Shown piece by piece: positions 48,687-61,000 of a stretch of 64,000 nt of DNA; the first letter of the stretch is position 1; each line of letters begins with the position of its first letter. The notes beneath the pieces are model-generated. The model did no database searches and was not told the origin of the DNA. It saw nothing but the letters and a program-made list of their open reading frames with translations. The translations under genes and the position numbers were made by a program. Source of the DNA: Volvox africanus. Its lineage: Eukaryota > Chlorophyta > Chlorophyceae > Chlamydomonadales > Volvocaceae. The stretch lies in assembly GCA_030268105.1 (NCBI GenBank), contig BSDZ01000020.1, positions 1,690,001 to 1,754,000 on the forward strand. The letters are read 5' to 3'.

Positions 48687-50354
48687 GGCCTTGTCCAGGC
48701 TAGTGCTGAGGAGAGCTTGCCTGGGTTTTCTAAGTCCGGACAGATAGGTTCGGATGTGCATAGCTTTGTGCGCGCCTTGCACCCAGAGGTCCTTCTTGCT
48801 GACCTTGAGACCGCTGTTGGTCGCCGATTTTCATTTGATGCCTTGGCCGTCAAGGCTGGGTTTGATTCCACGTGTAACCTTCTGGCACCTCGTGGACGTT
48901 CCCTTTCATCGGCTGACCTTGGTGGGCACACCGTCCTTCTGATTCCCTCCTCCCTTCATCATTTAAGGGCCTTGCTCAGTCATTACCGCATCTGCAAGCA
49001 GCATCGACCTGATACAGCAGCTGGTATTCTTTTGCCACAGCATGTAGCTCATCTAGCCTCTGCTGAACTTGTAGGTATGTGCAAGGTTCAGTCCTTTCCA
49101 AAAGATACTGGTCTCTTTAATGGTCTTAACCTTTCAGGCCAGCAGGTTGCTTTACCTGGCATCCCGTATCCTGCAGAGGTATGGTTTGATGCGCCGCAGC
49201 CATACACACCTGTGTTACCTGATCCTTTCACTTCTGCCCTTTTTGGTAGCTGCATCGTGTGCTATGACTGCAGGATCGGCTCTTCCCCTTATTTCTCTGG
49301 CAACGGCTGGACTCAGTTTCACCGCCTTGGTGGACTCGGGTGCTACCCACGACTTTATTAGTGAGTCACTGGTTCAGCGCTTGCAGTTGCCTGTTCACTC
49401 TTGCCTGTGGTCTTCGATTTCCTTAGCCGACGGGGCAAGCAAGCCATCTTGGGGCATGTGTCTTTGCGGGTGTCTGCAGGCTCTTTTGGTGCTTGCTTGC
49501 AGCCCTATGTGCTGCCAACCCTCACAGATGCCGCATCTTTCATTTTAGGCTCTGCCTCACTCCAGAAGCATGCTGCTGCATTTGACCATGAGGAACGCAC
49601 CCTTCGCCTGTCTAAGGGTTCAGCAACTTGCGTGCTTCGCTGGCTGCCTACAGCCGCAGAGGAGACTGTTCCTGATGATGCTCCTCAGATTAATCACGTT
49701 ATTACCACCATGCGTGAAACCAAGAATACCCCAGAGTCTGTTAGCCGTAAAGCAGCTGTCCATATGCTGCGTAAGGGTGCTCATGGCATTCTAGTGTGCC
49801 CCTCTCTTCGGCTCAACTCTGTTGGTGCTCAGACTTCCATGCAGGACCCTGAAGTCTCTGCGTTGCTCACGGAGTATGCAGATGTGTTCCGCGACCTTCC
49901 AGGGATTCCGCTGGAACGACCGGTGGATCACATCATTCTTTTGGTGTCTGGCGCGCAACCTGTCTCACGCCCCATGTACTGTCTCAGCCTGGTAGAGCTT
50001 GATGAGGTAAAGCGGCAGGTTACTGACTTGCTTGCTAAGGGCTTGATCCGTCCGAGCACTTCCCCTTACTCCGTACCTATCTTGTTTGTGGGTAAGATGG
50101 ATGGCACACTGCGCATGTGCATTGACTATCGTGGTCTTAATGCCGTTATGGTCAAAAACCGGTATCCTTTACCCCGGATCGATGACCTGCTTGATAAGCT
50201 GCGTGGCTCTGCTTACTTCAGCTCTATTGACCTGCAGCAGGGCTATAAATCAGATCTGTATCTTGGAATCTGACATTCCTTAAACGGTTTTCCGTACCCC
50301 TTTTGGTCATTTTGAGTTTACGGTCCTGAGCTTTGGTTTGGCTAATGCACCTGC
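48687..50354 (+). pseudogene. E2 pol (protease and partial RT), frameshifted
   Basis: In frame with gag across the TAG. The protease active site FTALVDSGATHDFIS lies in a different frame, bounded by shifts near 49260 and 49435. RT begins [15 protein letters not shown] and runs through [19 protein letters not shown]; another shift follows DLQQGY near 50245. The reading ends at GLANAPA where the junction with duplicated DNA occurs. Confidence 0.85.
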
Positions 50355-52497
50355 TGGAGCTCGCGGAAGGGGGCTGACTGGACGCGGGGTATGAGGAAAG
50401 GATGCATATGCATCTGAGGGAAGACCGGCCAGCTAGCGCACCGCGGGATTACGGACGGCGACGAGGAGGTTGTGGATGGCAGATGTGGTAAAGAGACAGC
50501 ATAGAGCAATACAACCGTCTGGCGAACACGCCCGCATATGCTCCTAAGCTGATGAGCCAAGACTCTCGACCCCCAACACTGCCAGGCTTAGGAGCGCTCA
50601 TGGATGTCTTGGCTTTGCACGTGTTGCCTCTTCGGGCTACTCTTATGTCCAAATCATTCTGCACGCCGCGTGAGGAGTGTGGGACGCCCGTCCCAGACCC
50701 CACCCCTCCTCGGCTAGTCGTTCCCTCCTCAAAACACACACCCAAACTCGGACTGGATTTCCTCTGCTCGTGTGGACGAGTCGCTCGGCTGGTAATTACC
50801 GTATTACCCCCCTCCAGCGCTGCAGGTTTAGCATTTTCACCCCCCTCCCTCCCTGTCCCTCCCTCCCTGTCCCTCCCTCCCTCCCTCCCGGTTACACAGG
50901 CTCCAGCGCGGCGAGGTCGTGATCCTCCGGAAATGACCTTCACAAGTCACGTGTGGTCGAGGGGACCTCACTCTCACTCTCACTCTCTTTCTTTCTCACT
51001 CTAGCCACATAAACTGGCCGTGTGGATATCACTACTTAGGGGTTGTTTGCACCACGTCTTCTGAGGCGCTGCTAGGGGCTGCTCTGGCTGAGGTGCCAAT
51101 GGCTTAGGCGGCGGCAGCAGAAGGGGGAAAGAACGGCAGTTGGCAGCAGTTGTGGGGCACCGGGTGCCCGTACATACAGCCGCTGTCTTGTTTTTTTGTA
51201 TTCCGCGTCTTTCAGCCATCATCTTGCTGGACGTTTGTTGCTGGGTGCTAGGTGCTGGAAAGGAAGGTGGCACGTCGCTCATTCGCCAGGTGGATGCGTG
51301 TGTGACATTAACAATGACACAGATGCCGCGAGGACAATGACTTGCTTGTGTGAGTGTCTGTGTGTCTGTATGTCTGTGTGTCTGCATCTATCTTTTTTGC
51401 GTTGATAGGGTAGGTTTAGTAGGGGGCAGAAAGTCGCACGGTTTTAGTCGCCTGTGGCACTGTTGACCGTTGATCCGCGCGCAGTAATGTGGTGCAGCTG
51501 TGTGTATTTTTTTGTGTGTGTGTGTATGTATGTGTGTATGTGTGTATGTGTTTAGGTGTTACACTGCTGTGGGCGGCTTGACCTGACAGGACAAGCTCCG
51601 GGGGCCCTGCTGACAGGGCCGAACCACAGCGCTGGTGGGGGGAACACACGGCTTAGTTTGTTCATCCTGCCGTGCACTCCTCCCCTCGCTCGAGCCAGCT
51701 AGGGGCGCGCAGGACTCACAACCCTCAAGCCTGGCCAAGGAACAGAGCCTCAGGCTGGTTATGTGGTTTGCTATGTGTATGTGTGTATGTGTGAGGGAAG
51801 TCAGTCATCCGGTCTGAGCTTGAGTGTGGTGTGGGGGGTGGATTAGTGGAAGGGACAGCAGGAGGCCAGGACACAGGAAAGCGTGTGGGAGTCGCAGCAC
51901 CTACTGTCAGCAGCAGCAGCTGCGGCTGTGGCAGGGAGGGCTTCACGGTTGTAAGCTAGTATTGCTGTCTATCTGTCTGTCTGTCTGTCCGTCCCTATGT
52001 GTCTATCTGCCCCGGTCTGGCTGTTTGTTTGTTTGTTTGTTTGTTTGTTTGTTTGTGTGTATATCAGAACAGTCGTCTACCGGTGCAAGTGCATCGTGAG
52101 CAAAAGTAGCGAGTTACGAGCTTTCGACTTCCCGGACACGTGTATTGTACACGTTTCTGCTTCTGCTACGGGTAGATGGTGGTGGTGGTGGGCCAGAGCG
52201 CTGCCACTGGCGATCGTTGAATGTGCGTGCTGAAGAAACAAAGCAGCAATTAAAGCAGCATGCGCACAGGATTGTGTGGTGGGCGTGTATGTGTATGTAC
52301 ACATCGATTAAGATAGGGGGACATGTGGCAGATAGATCGCAGCATGGTGGTGATGGTGGTACGTGGTGGTGATTGAGTTCGTTGCAGCTGTGGGACTGCT
52401 ATTGCTGCTACTCCAGCTTCTGTGATGATATGTATGCTGCTACTGCTGCTGCATACTGCTGCACTAGTTTGAGATTTGAGAAGCAAGGGGTGATCAG
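50351..52497 (+). repeat. 2.15-kb segmental duplication, copy B
   Basis: Copy of 37783-39928. The left junction with E2 shares CTGC (50351-50354) with both parents, a 4-bp microhomology. The right end at GATCAG is where the X LTR begins, so the copy may continue on the far side of X beyond the window. Confidence 0.92.
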
Positions 52498-53643
52498 TGT
52501 TGTATCCTTCCTTCTTCAATCATGCACTGAATCTGCACGTCTGAATGTTAGCTAGTGCGCACCGTGCTTACGAAAAGCAAGGCGATTCAATGAGAGTAAT
52601 GTGACAGCAGAAGACTCAAGGTTAAGGAAAGATTCAACTTACAATAATCCTCGTTTACAAATCAGTAGATCGCCGTCAGACCCCGTGGGCAATGTTCATC
52701 ACTCGGCTGCAGATGGAATGCTAGAATAGCTCAGGCCGAAGATATATATGATTATATCGTATGTATACGAATTAGATCGAGTTAAGTACGCAGGTACTTG
52801 GTCCAAAGTAGCATAAGCCGACTTCGGTCTCTAGGCGGCCGTCCTCACACCTATCACATCGTGATACCGATGCGCAGTACAGGTCTCACTGGATTCCGAT
52901 CTCAAGCGTGAGTACCTTTGTAGCACTGCTCTAAATATCGTGTCATCCGTGATATTAATGGATGCAACATACGTAATATGCGAAGGTCCGAATATCGATA
53001 TTCGGTTGCGCCGTCAGCGCCGGAAGCAAGCAATCATCACGCGGCGGTGATTAGCGAAGTTCAGGCTTAGCTCGGGCTAAGTAGAATAGGGTATAACAAT
53101 AGTAATGTAGAACACACAAGTGTTCTCCGGTATCGAATGTCTTATTTTGCTTAGCCGTCCTTGCATCTGTTATACTCGCAGTATCGCAATGCTGTACGAT
53201 TCACATCAGGAGGCCGATCCTAGATGTGACAATCCTACTGCGTATAGGCGATGTCTACGCATAACAACGTATAAGCCTTTCCGGCATTCGCATGATGCAA
53301 GGGTCCGGATAACGATATCCGGTTGCAGGGCATGTATCTTGACGAGCGCTCTCAACGTGTGCTGTAATGAAGTAATATTATATCAAATAATATTACTTAT
53401 CGTATCGTATCACGAGCATAATGCGCACTTCAATGCTTCGGGCTTTCATGCATGCTAGGCGGATTTGCCATGATGCGATGTTGCGATGGATAATGACAAC
53501 ATGCCAAATGCATATATAAATGTACACGAATACATTTATATCATGCAGATTCATTCATATGCAATGTGTTCATCACAATAGCACTTCGCCTTGTAGGATC
53601 ACATCGACCTACGCATCGGCGGGAAACTAACCGTAGCACAACA
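52498..53643 (-). repeat. 3' LTR of X with internal duplicated block
   Basis: 1146 bp, with TGTTG/CAACA ends. Two diverged tandem blocks, 52672-53009 and 53010-53326, each begin GCCGTCAG and end in a palindrome plus GGTTGC (18-bp palindromes at 52988-53005 and, imperfect, 53305-53322). The solo LTR at 42721 has only one block. A hairpin with 12-bp arms (53370-53381 and 53387-53398) is also present. Confidence 0.88.
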
Positions 53644-53659
53644 ATTATCCCCCCTCCCG
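53644..53659 (-). other. Polypurine tract of X
   Basis: GGGAGGGGGGATAAT on the minus strand, immediately 5' of the LTR. Confidence 0.8.
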
Positions 53660-53702
53660 TATGCAGCGTCCTCGCTGCATCATACAGCATCGACTGCAGG
53701 GG

Positions 53703-56700
53703 TCATTGGGCTTGCGTGGCACGTTTGCGGGCTTCTTCGAGCAGGGGCTTCATGTCCTGTGAGAAGTTGCGTGCCGGTTCCCATGAGTTGTGCTCGTCGG
53801 TATACCCTGTCCACTTAACCAAGTACTCGTGTACTGTCCGCTTACGTCGGTGTCGGCCCACACGACGCGCGCGATAGTCTAACACCCGCTCCACAACGTA
53901 AAACTTCTGTTTACCAGCGATCCAGGTCTTGGGAACTGGTTCGATCACTGCGGGGGTGTTAGCAGGCTCAGGGACGGGTTCCGTACCACGATACGGACGA
54001 ACAAGCGATACGTGAAACGTGGGGTGAATAGTCATATCAGCGGGCAATGCAAGCTCCACAGCCACATTCCCAACCATGCGCACGACAGGATACGGACCAA
54101 TCCAGCTGGGTAAAAGTTTTCGGGATCCGTCGGCCAAGGAACGCAAGTTCTTGGTGCTTAGCAACACGAGTTGCCCTTTCGAAAACGTCACATCCTGCTT
54201 GGATTTGTTGTAATATTCCGTCGTTCGTTGCTGCGCCGCGTCCAAACATGACTTCGCGTCTGTGATTCGGGACATAAAAGACTTGGCAAAAAGTTTAGCA
54301 GCAGGCACGTTCACTTCCAACTCACGCCACACGGGTAGTGCGGGATGAAATCCGTAGTTGAGAAAGAACGGACTTTTGCCTGTTGAGCGGTTCACAGCGT
54401 TGTTAAGCGCGAATTCTGCCGCAGTCAAATACGTATCCCAAACAAGTGGTGTGCGACCAGCATAATTGCGCAACATATCACCCAACGTGCGATTTGTGCG
54501 TTCGGTTTGACCATCAGTCTGTGGGTGATACGCCGTGCTCAGGTTGACGCGCATGCCAACTAGTTTGCAGAGCGCTTCCCAAAACTTAGACGTGAACTGC
54601 CCACCGCGGTCTGAAATCACATTTTTGGGAACCCCATGTAACTGAACCACATTGTCGAAAAACAAACGTGCGGTTTGCTCAGCCGTGCAGGATGATGTGC
54701 ATGGTGCTAGGTGAACCATCTTAGTCAGACAATCGACCATTACGAACACCGCATCATATCCCCCCTCAGTTTTGGGCAGCTCGACTACAAAGTCCATGGA
54801 AACACTTTCCCAAGGCGCATCCGGGACAGGCAACGGTTGCAACAACCCATGGCCCTTACCGGACAAAGCCTTATTGTGCTGGCACAGACTGCATGTCTGG
54901 ACGAAGTTCGCCGCATCCTTAGCCAAACGAGGCCACGAAAAGGAACGTTGCACCAACTCGATCAATCGCTTGCTACCAGGGTGTCCTGCTAACGGGTCCT
55001 CGTGGAACCGCGCAAGGATGTCGTAGCGTAGCGCGTCGTCGTTCGGAACGACGATTTGCGTAGCTGCACCCTCCGTCCGTAGCCAAAGGCCATTCTGCTT
55101 GCGAAGGTTTTCTACATTAGCCGGGTCCGCAAACCAGGCGTCTGCGTTCTAGGCAACCTTCAACCGCTCCGCGAGGTCCGTCGCGATCGGTACCTCCTCG
55201 CTACGCGGTCGCACGACGGGCGCTGCCAAAATTGCAGTGTGTAGCGACGGATGTCGACTGAGAGCATCGGCAATATTCAATTTACCAGAAATATACTCCC
55301 AGGTGCAGTCGAACCTAGCTAGGTATTCCATCCACCTAGCCTGACGGCGGTTCAACGTCGGAACGCTTTGCAAAAACGTTAGGGGCTTATGGTCAGTCTT
55401 TAAAGTAAACGGGCGTCCCTCGAGGTAACAGCGCCATTCCTTTAAGGCATGCAGCACGGCCAGAAGCTCCTGTTCCCCGGTGGTGTAGCGAATCTCCGCA
55501 CCAGAAAACTTCTTACTCGTGAAGGCGATCGGTCGCCCTTCCTGTAACAATACAGCGCCGCTTCCAAATATTGAGGCATCAGACACTACCTCAACACGAA
55601 ATGGCAACGAGTAATTAGGGAATGCAAGGGTGACATCTTCGGCAATGATTCGTTTGAGCTCTTCGAATGCCCGCTGGCATTGCGACGTCCACGACTCGAG
55701 CGAAACGAAAACGCCTTTGCGAGTTAAGTTAGTAAGCGGGGCCGCAATGATGGAATATTTTTCAATGAACTTTCGGAAATAATTGGTCAAGCCAAGGAAC
55801 TTACGCAGCTCCGTGAGGTTCTGAGGCGCGGGCCAATCGCGAACCACGGCAACCTTCCGCGGGTCCATCTTCACACCGGTGGCCGACACAATGTGGCCCA
55901 AATATTCCACCTGAGGCTGCGCCCAAAAGCATTTGGCGCGTTTAGCAAACAATTGCTCCCGCCTCATAACGTCGAGCACGAGCCGAAGATGCTCCAAGTG
56001 CTCCTCGCTCGTCTTAGAATATACCAAGATGTCATCCAGGTAGCAAACAACGAACCTGTCGATAAACGGCCTAAACATTCGGTCCATAACCGCCTGAAAC
56101 GTCGCAGGGGCATTAGTCAAACCAAACGATAGGACCGTATACTCAAAGTGACCGAAGGGCGTCCGAAAAGCGGTTTTCGGGATATCAGAGGCAGCGATGC
56201 GAATCTGATTGTAGCCCTGTTGTAAGTCAATTGAGGAAAAATAAGCCGAGCCCTTCAGCTTATCCAACAGGTCGTCAACGCGTGGCAAAGGGTAGCGATT
56301 TTTCACCGTATTCACATTTAACCCCCGGTAATCAATGCACATGCGCAAGGTCCCATCCTTCTTACCGACAAACAAAATCGGTGCAGAATACGGGGATGTG
56401 CTGGGGCGTATCATACCCTTCGCGAGCAAATCCGTCACCTGGCGCTTTACCTCATCCAGCTCCAATGGACTCAACCTGTACATTGGCCGGGCCGTAGGCT
56501 GCGCTCCAGGCATGAGAGGGATTGTGTGATCAACAGGACGCATAGGTGGTAGGCCAGGGATATCTTTAAAGACGTCCTCATACTGCGACAGTAGGGCCTC
56601 AACCTCAGGATCCGCAGAAATCTGCGCGGTGGTGACACAACAGCTCACCCGTGGCCTTAAAAGCAGTCCGTGGGCACCCTTCCGTAACAAACGGATGGCC

Positions 56701-57599
56701 TCCTTACGCCCGACTAGCTCTGGTTTGATACCAGCGGCCATTGCGGTCACAGCAAAATTAACCATAGGCACCGCCTCAGTTTCGCCCTCCTTTGGTGTGA
56801 CATGTTCGAACAACAGGAAAGGTACCTTAATCGACAGAGTACCCTTGCACATATGCAGGGTTGCGGTCTCCATGTCGATGCGCGCGCGGTACTGTCGTAA
56901 TGTCGAAGACCCCATTATGTACGGTGCAGTCTCTGCTAAGCCCTGCAGCACGTACGGCCGGGTCACAACACGCAAAGGGCCTATCGATAGGCTAAGGGTA
57001 ATCCTGCCCACGATGGGATGCTTACCCCCGTCAGCAAGGGTAACCTGTGGACAATCAGACGACTCTGGGGACAACCCCAGCGCATTCACCTCTGCGACAG
57101 AGATGAAGTCGTCGCTGGCACCGGTGTCAACAAGTGCCTTCAGAGTACGGCCATTCAAACCGATCTGAACCACAGGGACACGGTTATCTATGAGCGACTG
57201 CCCAGCAGACAACGTCAGTGCACTTAGGGCGGGTCCGTAACCTACGGCACCCCCGTCAGGAGCTTCGTACCAAACGTCAACCGAGTAGGATGTGCTTGGC
57301 CACGGAGCCAGCGTACCCTCCCGATCCACACCATTAAACAAAACGGTGCCCGGCTCGAACCGGTGGACATGCCGCATACCCCTTAACGATGCCTCTGCCT
57401 TGCGCCGACAGAAAGCGGGGAGTAAAACACATGCGGCGGTGCCTGGATATTGACGCCTACACCTCCTGTATATGGCCAACTGTTCCGACATCTCACGCAG
57501 AGATGAGGGGATGAACAAAACCATGTGGTTAGACAGATCGATAGACGACAGGGGACGGCGAGGTGTAAACAAATTACACAACGGGTCGAAGCAGAGAAG
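53703..57599 (-). CDS. X pol, one in-frame TAG
   Basis: A single frame runs from the E3 junction at 57599 to the stop at 53703 except for one TAG at 55149-55151 ([13 protein letters not shown]), between RNase H and integrase. Visible in order: protease [14 protein letters not shown] ([30 protein letters not shown]); RNase H ([21 protein letters not shown]); integrase zinc end (CSLCQHNK), [31 protein letters not shown]; chromodomain [22 protein letters not shown]3 has Tyr in the matching stretch, so the TAG may be a point mutation. Apart from it and the lost 5' end, X looks young. Confidence 0.9.
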
Positions 57600-58022
57600 T
57601 GTTGTATATGGTACCCACGAAGGGTGGTATCAAAAGATACCGGTTGTTGTGCCAGAGCCCGATTAAGTAGAGCCGCCGACTAGGTCGTACTTGAGAGACC
57701 ATAAGGCCTCGAACCGGGCGTGACCTTCAGAAGTCACCACTACAACCGGAGATTCAGTGAACCAGGAACCAGATGTTCCACCATTTACCATTCAGGCGGT
57801 AAATGGCCCATTCCATACAGGTTATGGAGTAACCGACAGGTTCGGATGTTTCAGGAAGTCGGTTAGTATTGGTCGTCGACAGCCGAGACCAAATCCACAA
57901 ATCGAATGCCAGATGGAAACATGAAACAGTTAATATGATAATTAAATATATTATAAAATAAAATAATAAACAGATAATTATTATATCTTAATGAATTACC
58001 GAAATGCATTAAGGATACAACA
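57600..58022 (-). repeat. 3' LTR of E3
   Basis: 423 bp, TGTTGTATCCTTAATG ... GGTACCATATACAACA on the minus strand. Its ends share TGTTGTAT with the other LTRs, but the body differs, so it is a separate family. Confidence 0.9.
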
Positions 58023-58039
58023 ATTGTTCCCCCTCTAGA
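58023..58039 (-). other. Polypurine tract of E3
   Basis: TCTAGAGGGGGAACAAT on the minus strand, directly before the 3' LTR. Confidence 0.8.
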
Positions 58040-58091
58040 TGCAGCGTCCCGATGCATAAGAAGAGAGCAGACAGGTCGAAGTAGGACAGCG

Positions 58092-61000
58092 TCAGAGAGG
58101 TCCGTCCTTAGACTGTGCCCGCAGCCTAGCTTCATCAAGCAGGGGTTTCATGTCAGGGGTGAAGTTACGTGCCGGTTCCCAGCTATTGTGCTCAGATGAA
58201 TACCCAGACCATTTAACCAGGTACTCATGCACATTTCGCTTACGCCTGCCCTTACCAACACGTCGTGCACGGTAATCTAGGATACGTTCGACAGCATACA
58301 GGGTCTGCTTACCCGATAACCAGGTAGAGGGATTAGCTTCCGTAACAGGAGGGATGCTATCGTTAGCCTCAGGCAGAGTACCCCGATATGGACGTACGAG
58401 AGATACATGAAATGTGGGATGAATGCGTAGGTCAGATGGGAGTTGTAACTCTACAGCCACCGACCCTACCATGCGTACGACAGGATAAGGCCCCACAAAG
58501 CGCGGTAATAACTTGCGAGACCCATCAGCCAGGGAACGAAGGTTCTTCGTGCTCAACATAACCAGCTGGCCCTTGGTGAACGTGACGTCCTTTTTGGACT
58601 TGTTATAATAGTCCATAGCCCGTTGCTGTGCAGCTTCCAGGCAAGCTTTAGCGTCAGTTAGTCGGGACACGAAAGACTTAGCAAACGTTTTTGCAGCTGG
58701 AACATTTACATCCAACTCCCGCCAAACAGGCAAAGCAGGGTTAAAACCGTAATTCAGGAAAAACGGACTATTACCAACGGACCGGTTAGTAGCGTTATTA
58801 ATGGCAAACTCAGCAGCGGCTAGGTAGGTATCCCATGCAGTAGGGGTGCGTCCTGCAAAGTTACGGAGCATATCACCCAGGACACGGTTAACACGCTCTG
58901 TTTGCCCATCAGATTGGGGGTGGTAGGCGGTGGACAGGTTCACCCGCATTCCTACCAGAGTCCCCAGGGCGCCCCAAAACTTACTTGCAAATTGAGTGCC
59001 GCGGTCAGATACCACGGACTTGGGGACCCCATGCAAACGTACCACATTGTCGAAAAATAGACGGGCCGTTTGCTCAGCTGTGCAGGATGATGTCGTGGGG
59101 GCCAGGTGGACCATCTTGGTGAAACGGTCGACCAGGACCAGCACGGCATCGTATCCTCCCTCAGTTTTGGGCAGCGCAACAATAAAGTCCATAGAGACGC
59201 TTTCCCACGGAGCGTCAGGAATAGGAAGAGGTTGGAGATGCCCATGTGCTTTACCAGACTGGGCCTTATTGCGCTGGCACAGGTCGCAACAGAGGACATA
59301 ATTTTCGGTGTCCTTAGCCATGCGGGGCCACCAGAATTGACGCCGCAAAAGCTCTAGTAACCGCGTGCAGCCAGGATGCCCAGCAAGAGGGCCGTCATGA
59401 AAACGTGAGAGAAGTTCACGACGTAATGAATCGTCGTTAGGTACGACAATCTGACGGTGGGATCCTTCCGATCGAATCCATAAGCCATGCTCCTGTACCA
59501 AGTGCCCCGTGTTGTTGTGAATTGTGAACCACGGGTCGGCTGCATAAGCCTGTTTCAAGCGCTTGGTAAAATCGGAGGGCACGAAGTTAGGTTTTGCCTG
59601 AGACCTACTCCGTGTGCTTACCGCCAGAATGGCTGCATGCAGTGAGGGGTGCCTACTGAGAGCATCAGCTATGTTAAGTGAGCCGCTCAGGTACTCCCAA
59701 TCAAAGTTAAACCGTGCCAGGTATTCCATCCAGCGGGCCTGGCGTCGGTTAAGGGAGGGCACACCTTGCAGAAACGTAAGGGGTTTGTGATCAGTCTTGA
59801 GGGCAAAAGGCCGGCCCTCAAGGTAACATCGCCATTCCTTCAAGGCATGTAGGACCGCCAGAAATTCCTGTTCCCCAGTGGTATAACGGGTTTCAGCCCC
59901 CGAAAACTTCTTACTCGTGTATGCAATGGGGCGTCCCTGCTGCAACAGAACTGCCCCCGTCCCATGTATAGATGCATCAGTTATGACCTCTACACGGAAC
60001 GGCAATGAGTAGTCAGGGAAGTGCAGGATAATATCATCAGAGATAGCACGCTTCAAAGCATCAAAAGCTTCTTGGCATGCGGGGGTCCAGGCCTCAGGTG
60101 AAGAGAAGGCTCCCTTGCGTGTGAGGTTTGTTAGCGGTGCAGCAATGACTGAGTAGCGCTCTATGAACTTACGAAAGTAGTTGGTCAGGCCCAAAAACTT
60201 ACGCAGTTCCTGAAGGTTGGAGGGCACTGGCCAATCCCGAACAACAGCAGTTTTCCGGGGGTCCATCTGTATGCCACCCTGAGACACTATATGCCCCAGA
60301 TACTCCACCTGTGGTTGTGCCCAGTGGCACTTAGAACGCTTAGCATACAGCTGCTCACGCCGCAGAACCTCAAAGACCAGGCGGAGGTGTTGTATGTGCT
60401 CCTCACGGGTCTTTGAAAACACCAGGATATCGTCCAGATAACAGATGACGAATTTGTCGATGTATGGCCTGAAGATGCGGTCCATGACGGCTTGGAACGT
60501 TGCAGGGGCGTTCGTCAGTCCGAAACTAAGGACGGTATATTCAAAATGGCCAAACGGCGTACGGAAAGCCGTTTTAGGGATGTCAGATTCTGCTATACGA
60601 ATCTGATTATACCCCTGCTGGAGGTCAATAGAGCTAAAGAATGCAGAATCTTTTAGCTTATCCAGCAGATCATCGACACGTGGGAGGGGGTAACGGTTCT
60701 TAACTGTTGCGGCATTTAACCCCCTATAGTCAATGCACATTCTCAGAGTCCCATCCTTCTTTCCCACAAACAGAATAGGGGCGGAGTATGGGGATGTGCT
60801 TGGCCGTATCATACCTTTTTTCAGCAGCTCAGTAACCTGTCGTTTGACCTCGTCCAGCTCCAAGGGGCTTAGCCGATACATGGGGCGGGAAACGGGTACT
60901 GCACCAGGCACCAAAGGTATGGTGTGATCCACAGGCCGCATTGGAGGCTTACCAGGGACCTCCTGGAATATATCTGCATATTCCTGTAACAGGGCCTCAA

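Larger units (their letters stand above)
46658..50354 (+). mobile_element. E2: truncated Ty3/gypsy chromovirus
   Basis: 5' LTR, primer-binding site, gag, protease and the first half of reverse transcriptase. At FGLANAPA it joins the duplicated gene flank (50351 onward). Several frame changes and a nonsense codon make it inactive. RNase H, integrase and the 3' LTR are missing. Confidence 0.88.
52498..57599 (-). mobile_element. X: Ty3/gypsy chromovirus, interrupted by E3
   Basis: In minus-strand order: protease, RT, RNase H, integrase, chromodomain, polypurine tract and 3' LTR (53643-52498). Its pol homology starts abruptly at 57599, where the E3 LTR begins, so gag and the 5' LTR should lie past the right edge of the window. 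Confidence 0.9.
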
